Below, in pieces: positions 24,644 through 26,785 of a DNA stretch of 26,785 nucleotides (position 1 is the first letter of the stretch; the number at the start of each line of letters is the position of its first letter). Made by a program: the position numbers and the translations under genes. Under the pieces are notes generated by a model. The model was not told the origin of the DNA, did no database searches, and saw only the letters and a program-made list of their open reading frames with translations. Origin of the DNA: JBCBKZ01 sp039026975 (GTDB taxonomy: Bacteria; Bacteroidota; Bacteroidia; J057); assembly GCA_039026975.1 (NCBI GenBank), contig JBCCLI010000038.1, forward strand, positions 1-26,785. Direction: 5' to 3'.

Positions 24644-25504
24644 CTATACTGCTAAAAACGCATAATGCCAGGGAGTATCTACATCCATTTTCCTCCCCAG
24701 GAAAGAGTGGAAAATATCCAGGGGCTTCATATTAGGAAGATCTTTTTTGAGAGAAAGGAGGGTAGGGGCATATTGATTAAACATTCCTAAGGCGTATATG
24801 GGTATGTCATGGTCAAAATGCATAATCTGAAAACTACTCCTTAAGAAGTAGTAAGCATCCATTTCTGTCCGGTATGGGTAGGCATTCATGAGATGGATAT
24901 CTCCATTTTTACAAATGGTCATAATGATATAGCCCGGAAAAGCATGTAGAATAATATGATTAGGCTCTTTCTCTGCTAAAAGACGGGAAATTCTAGCATA
25001 TAAAGGGGAGATGTGTTGGATACTTAGGGTTTTGAAGTATTTCTCCAGGATATGCTGAGTAGGATCTGGAAGTATGTATAAGGACCATGCATCCATGGGA
25101 GAGATCCAGCTACTCTTAATTTCTTGCTCTCCTAACTGCGGCTCTAATACGGCTCTGGCTATTTGGAGAGCTTCCCGTTCACTATGAAAAGAATTGGGGA
25201 TAAGAGTAAATCTTGATTCTGCAGAGACGCATACACATTCTCCCTCATACCCACTTAATAATTCTTCTGACTCAAAAATCACCCTAAGAAAGATGTCCTC
25301 CCTCATATCCTGCTCATTTAAGAAAGACTTAGCATAAGTGATCCTATTTTCAGGAGAAATGAATACGTAGGTCAGTATGTTGGCTTGGATCATAAGATGC
25401 AGCCTACTGTTAGCCATGATGTCACTATCTGGCAGATGATGGGTATAAATGGTGGCAAAAGCCTGTGTATTCAAAATTCGGAAATTTTTATGCCTTGCAA
25501 GCAA
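24644..25504 (-). CDS. DUF3822 family protein
   Basis: A 286-residue protein resembling the DUF3822 family of Bacteroidota, whose members look like actin/hexokinase-type (ASKHA) folds but have no established function. Support comes from the repeated strand patterns (RLHLMIQANILTYVFISPEN; PNHIILHAFPGYIIMTICKNGDIHLMNAYPY), the YYFLRSSFQ helix, and the position directly before rsmD and coaD, which is the usual neighbourhood. The frame opens with TTG at 25504; the first in-frame ATG is residue 30 (25417), which would trim the N-terminal region usually present in the family, so a non-ATG start is likely. No signal peptide or membrane segment is seen. Confidence 0.75.
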   Translation of the reverse strand: MLARHKNFRILNTQAFATIYTHHLPDSDIMANSRLHLMIQANILTYVFISPENRITYAKSFLNEQDMREDIFLRVIFESEELLSGYEGECVCVSAESRFTLIPNSFHSEREALQIARAVLEPQLGEQEIKSSWISPMDAWSLYILPDPTQHILEKYFKTLSIQHISPLYARISRLLAEKEPNHIILHAFPGYIIMTICKNGDIHLMNAYPYRTEMDAYYFLRSSFQIMHFDHDIPIYALGMFNQYAPTLLSLKKDLPNMKPLDIFHSFLGRKMDVDTPWHYAFLAV

Positions 25505-25691
25505 TCATTGGATATAATAGTAATTTTCTCAAAGTATTACGCATCCGTACGCTGAAAATCTTTATTTTGCCAATAGGCATATGTGAGCTGTTAGGGTAAT
25601 ACGCATATTGCTTGTCTATCAAAGTAAACAGGAAAACTTCAACTACGTTTATACCTAAAGGCAAACGCTTAATTTTTAATTCTATTAAACA

Positions 25692-26327
25692 ATGAGAAAA
25701 ACCCTAGTAGTCCTGTTATGCGTAGCGGGGTTGTGCCTCCAACAAGTACAGGCTCAACTTTCAGATAAACTTGTCCCTCACCTGGGATTCATGTATGAAG
25801 TCGTAAACCTACAGGGCTTTGTGCCAAGTAGTACCAATCCAGCTTTCCGTGATGACATTTCAAGGTTCTTCTACACCTTTTCTGTAGGAACATATTACGT
25901 CCTGGCCCATCAAAATGATGTGGTAAGCTTAGGCTTAGACCCCAGCTTAAACTTGGGCTTTAACTTTGAACAGAACTTCCAGGGGACAGAAACAGGGATT
26001 AACCTGGTGGTGCAAGCGCCGGTATTCCTCATGGGTAGGCTAGGAGCCTTAGCCACTAAGTATAACCAACAAAAATTTGGGATAGGAGCTGGTATAGGGG
26101 GGAATTATATATTTGTTTCTGAGGGAATACGAGATAGGAGAATATCAGGATTTGCTCCTTCAGCCGTAGCAGAAGTAACTTTCCTTTCTCGTGGAGGGCC
26201 ATTAACCATTAGAGGGCATTTCACCATAGCCCCTACTGAGGAGACATATATGGACACTTCGGGTTCGGATGATTGGAGATATAATGAACTCGTTTCGTGG
26301 GGAGTAGGACTCATCTACGGATTCTAA
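25692..26327 (+). CDS. Secreted outer-membrane beta-barrel protein
   Basis: A 211-residue protein with a clear signal peptide: MRK, hydrophobic core LVVLLCVAGLCL, and probable cleavage after VQA (about residue 21). The mature part alternates hydrophobic and polar residues in strand-like stretches (FFYTFSVGTYYVLA, LNLGFNFEQ, FGIGAGIGGNYIF, WGVGLIYGF) and ends in Phe, the usual C-terminal signature of outer-membrane barrels. The size suits an eight-stranded barrel. The exact family is not recognised and no ligand can be proposed. It stands alone, divergent from DUF3822, with a strong terminator downstream. Confidence 0.8.
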   Translation: MRKTLVVLLCVAGLCLQQVQAQLSDKLVPHLGFMYEVVNLQGFVPSSTNPAFRDDISRFFYTFSVGTYYVLAHQNDVVSLGLDPSLNLGFNFEQNFQGTETGINLVVQAPVFLMGRLGALATKYNQQKFGIGAGIGGNYIFVSEGIRDRRISGFAPSAVAEVTFLSRGGPLTIRGHFTIAPTEETYMDTSGSDDWRYNELVSWGVGLIYGF

Positions 26328-26349
26328 AAGATAAAGATATACAAAATTG

Positions 26350-26382
26350 AAAAAGCTCTGGGTATGTGCTCAGGGCTTTTTT
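26350..26382 (+). terminator. Rho-independent terminator of beta-barrel gene
   Basis: AAAAAGCTCTG (26350-26360) pairs with CAGGGCTTTTT (26371-26381) with a single wobble, around a ten-base loop, and the distal arm runs into six T residues. It lies 23 bases after the beta-barrel stop. Confidence 0.85.
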
Positions 26383-26403
26383 ATGCGCTATCATTAAAGT
26401 GTT

Positions 26404-26426
26404 GGGCGAATAAATTCACCCCTACA
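26404..26426 (-). repeat. REP-like repeat, first of head-to-head pair
   Basis: On the minus strand TGTAG is followed by GGGTGAAT, TT, ATTCGCCC: an 8-base hairpin with one G-T wobble that pairs only when this strand is read. It abuts the next unit, so the two GTAG feet meet in the palindrome CTACATGTAG. Confidence 0.65.
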
Positions 26427-26449
26427 TGTAGCGGCGAATTCATTCGCCG
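26427..26449 (+). repeat. REP-like repeat, second of head-to-head pair
   Basis: TGTAG is followed by CGGCGAAT, TC, ATTCGCCG: a perfect 8-base hairpin with a two-base loop. It shares the TGTAG-nGGyGAA...TTCGCC pattern with the units at 24446 and 26404. Confidence 0.65.
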
Positions 26450-26478
26450 GTGGGAAAGTATCCATTTGATTTAAATGG

Positions 26479-26529
26479 AATGATCTGTCATGCCACAGGG
26501 CCTTAAGGGAGGTATGAGGGCCATGCTGT
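26479..26529 (+). repeat. Direct repeat family 2, copy 1
   Basis: A stretch starting AATGATCTGTCATGCC and ending AGGGCCATGC matches copy 2 at 26735-26785 at about 43 of 51 positions by hand alignment, without gaps. It is unrelated to the REP-like repeats next to it. Confidence 0.6.
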
Positions 26530-26734
26530 ATCTCGCGTAGATTATGCTCAAAGCCTGAAACTGATAAGTGCGATCCATTCTGGATCGATAATCACCTTTG
26601 GTGGAAACAATAATATTGGAACCTCTTTGAGATTCATGAATTTTCCGAGGCCCATCACGAAGTGATTGCACTATTATTGCCTAATCAGTAAAACAGAGTT
26701 CTGACCTAGAATAGGTCAAACAAATTTCAAAAAT

Positions 26735-26785
26735 AATGATCTGTCATGCCGCAGGGCTTTAGGGTAGGCATTAGGGCCATGCGGC
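26735..26785 (+). repeat. Direct repeat family 2, copy 2 (reaches window edge)
   Basis: Second copy of the ~51-base repeat. Here GCCGCA near its start and TGCGGC at its end are perfect inverted repeats, giving a 6-base stem; in copy 1 this pairing is lost. The repeat may continue past the window. Confidence 0.6.

Larger units (their letters stand above)
26328..26785. other. Repeat-rich intergenic region at right edge
   Basis: No gene is supported here. In order it holds the terminator of the beta-barrel gene, a head-to-head pair of REP-like repeats, a 7-base hairpin (TCCATTT, loop GATTT, AAATGGA, 26461-26479), two copies of a ~51-base direct repeat, and between them further perfect small palindromes: CGATCC with GGATCG, ATCAC with GTGAT, and TGACCTA with TAGGTCA (26702-26718). 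The 66-codon minus-strand frame in this stretch coincides with the repeats and is probably not a gene. Confidence 0.6.

Noticed and set aside
24478..24735. 85-codon plus-strand open frame with hydrophobic N-terminus
   Set aside because: It runs into the DUF3822 gene on the other strand and its later part is antisense to that gene; no start signal or family supports it.
26471..26671. 66-codon minus-strand open frame at the right end
   Set aside because: It lies over the direct repeat and several palindromes, has no recognisable domain, and is better explained as a frame created by repeat DNA.

Overview
The window looks like a chromosomal segment of a Bacteroidota bacterium, most likely a Cytophagales relative. 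Supporting signs are the gene string DUF3822 - rsmD - coaD, TAnnTTTG-type (Bacteroidota -7) promoter elements, poorly conserved Shine-Dalgarno sequences, a predicted PolB-type exonuclease of the kind common in that phylum, and large CheB-CheR-PAS-kinase fusions. The assignment is inferred from gene content, not from a marker-gene search.

Bases 1-19635 form a dense phosphotransfer island. It has five histidine kinases (1-2358 +, cut by the left edge; 3525-7589 -; 9149-13204 -; 13945-16227 -; 17665-19635 -), five response regulators (2361 +, 3140 -, 13538 -, 16403 +, 16981 -) and one kinase-like protein that has lost its phospho-histidine and ATP-binding residues (8263-9123 +). Two kinases are ~1350-residue fusions of a chemotaxis-type methylesterase (CheB), a methyltransferase (CheR), a coiled coil, PAS domains and a kinase core. 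The other three are soluble multi-PAS kinases. No response regulator carries a recognisable DNA-binding or enzymatic output domain, and no chemoreceptor, CheA or CheW is present, so the effectors must lie elsewhere. Kinase and regulator genes overlap or nearly touch at three junctions (2358/2361, 3525/3544, 13945/13948), which implies cognate pairs. Sequence likeness suggests the island grew by duplication, including one kinase-regulator pair now present in inverted orientation at 1-2768 and 13538-16227.

Bases 19636-23163 are on the plus strand: a predicted 3'-5' exonuclease, a small unrecognised protein 11 bases behind it, a 387-base hairpin-rich gap, and aspS with a good promoter match. Bases 23213-25504 are on the minus strand: DUF3822 protein, rsmD and coaD, a conserved housekeeping group. 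A small secreted outer-membrane beta-barrel protein follows on the plus strand with a clear terminator.

The right end (26383-26785) and the DUF3822-rsmD gap hold short palindromic repeats of REP type (TGTAG followed by a hairpin) and a second, unrelated direct repeat of about 51 bases. No tRNA, rRNA, CRISPR array, transposase or phage gene was seen.
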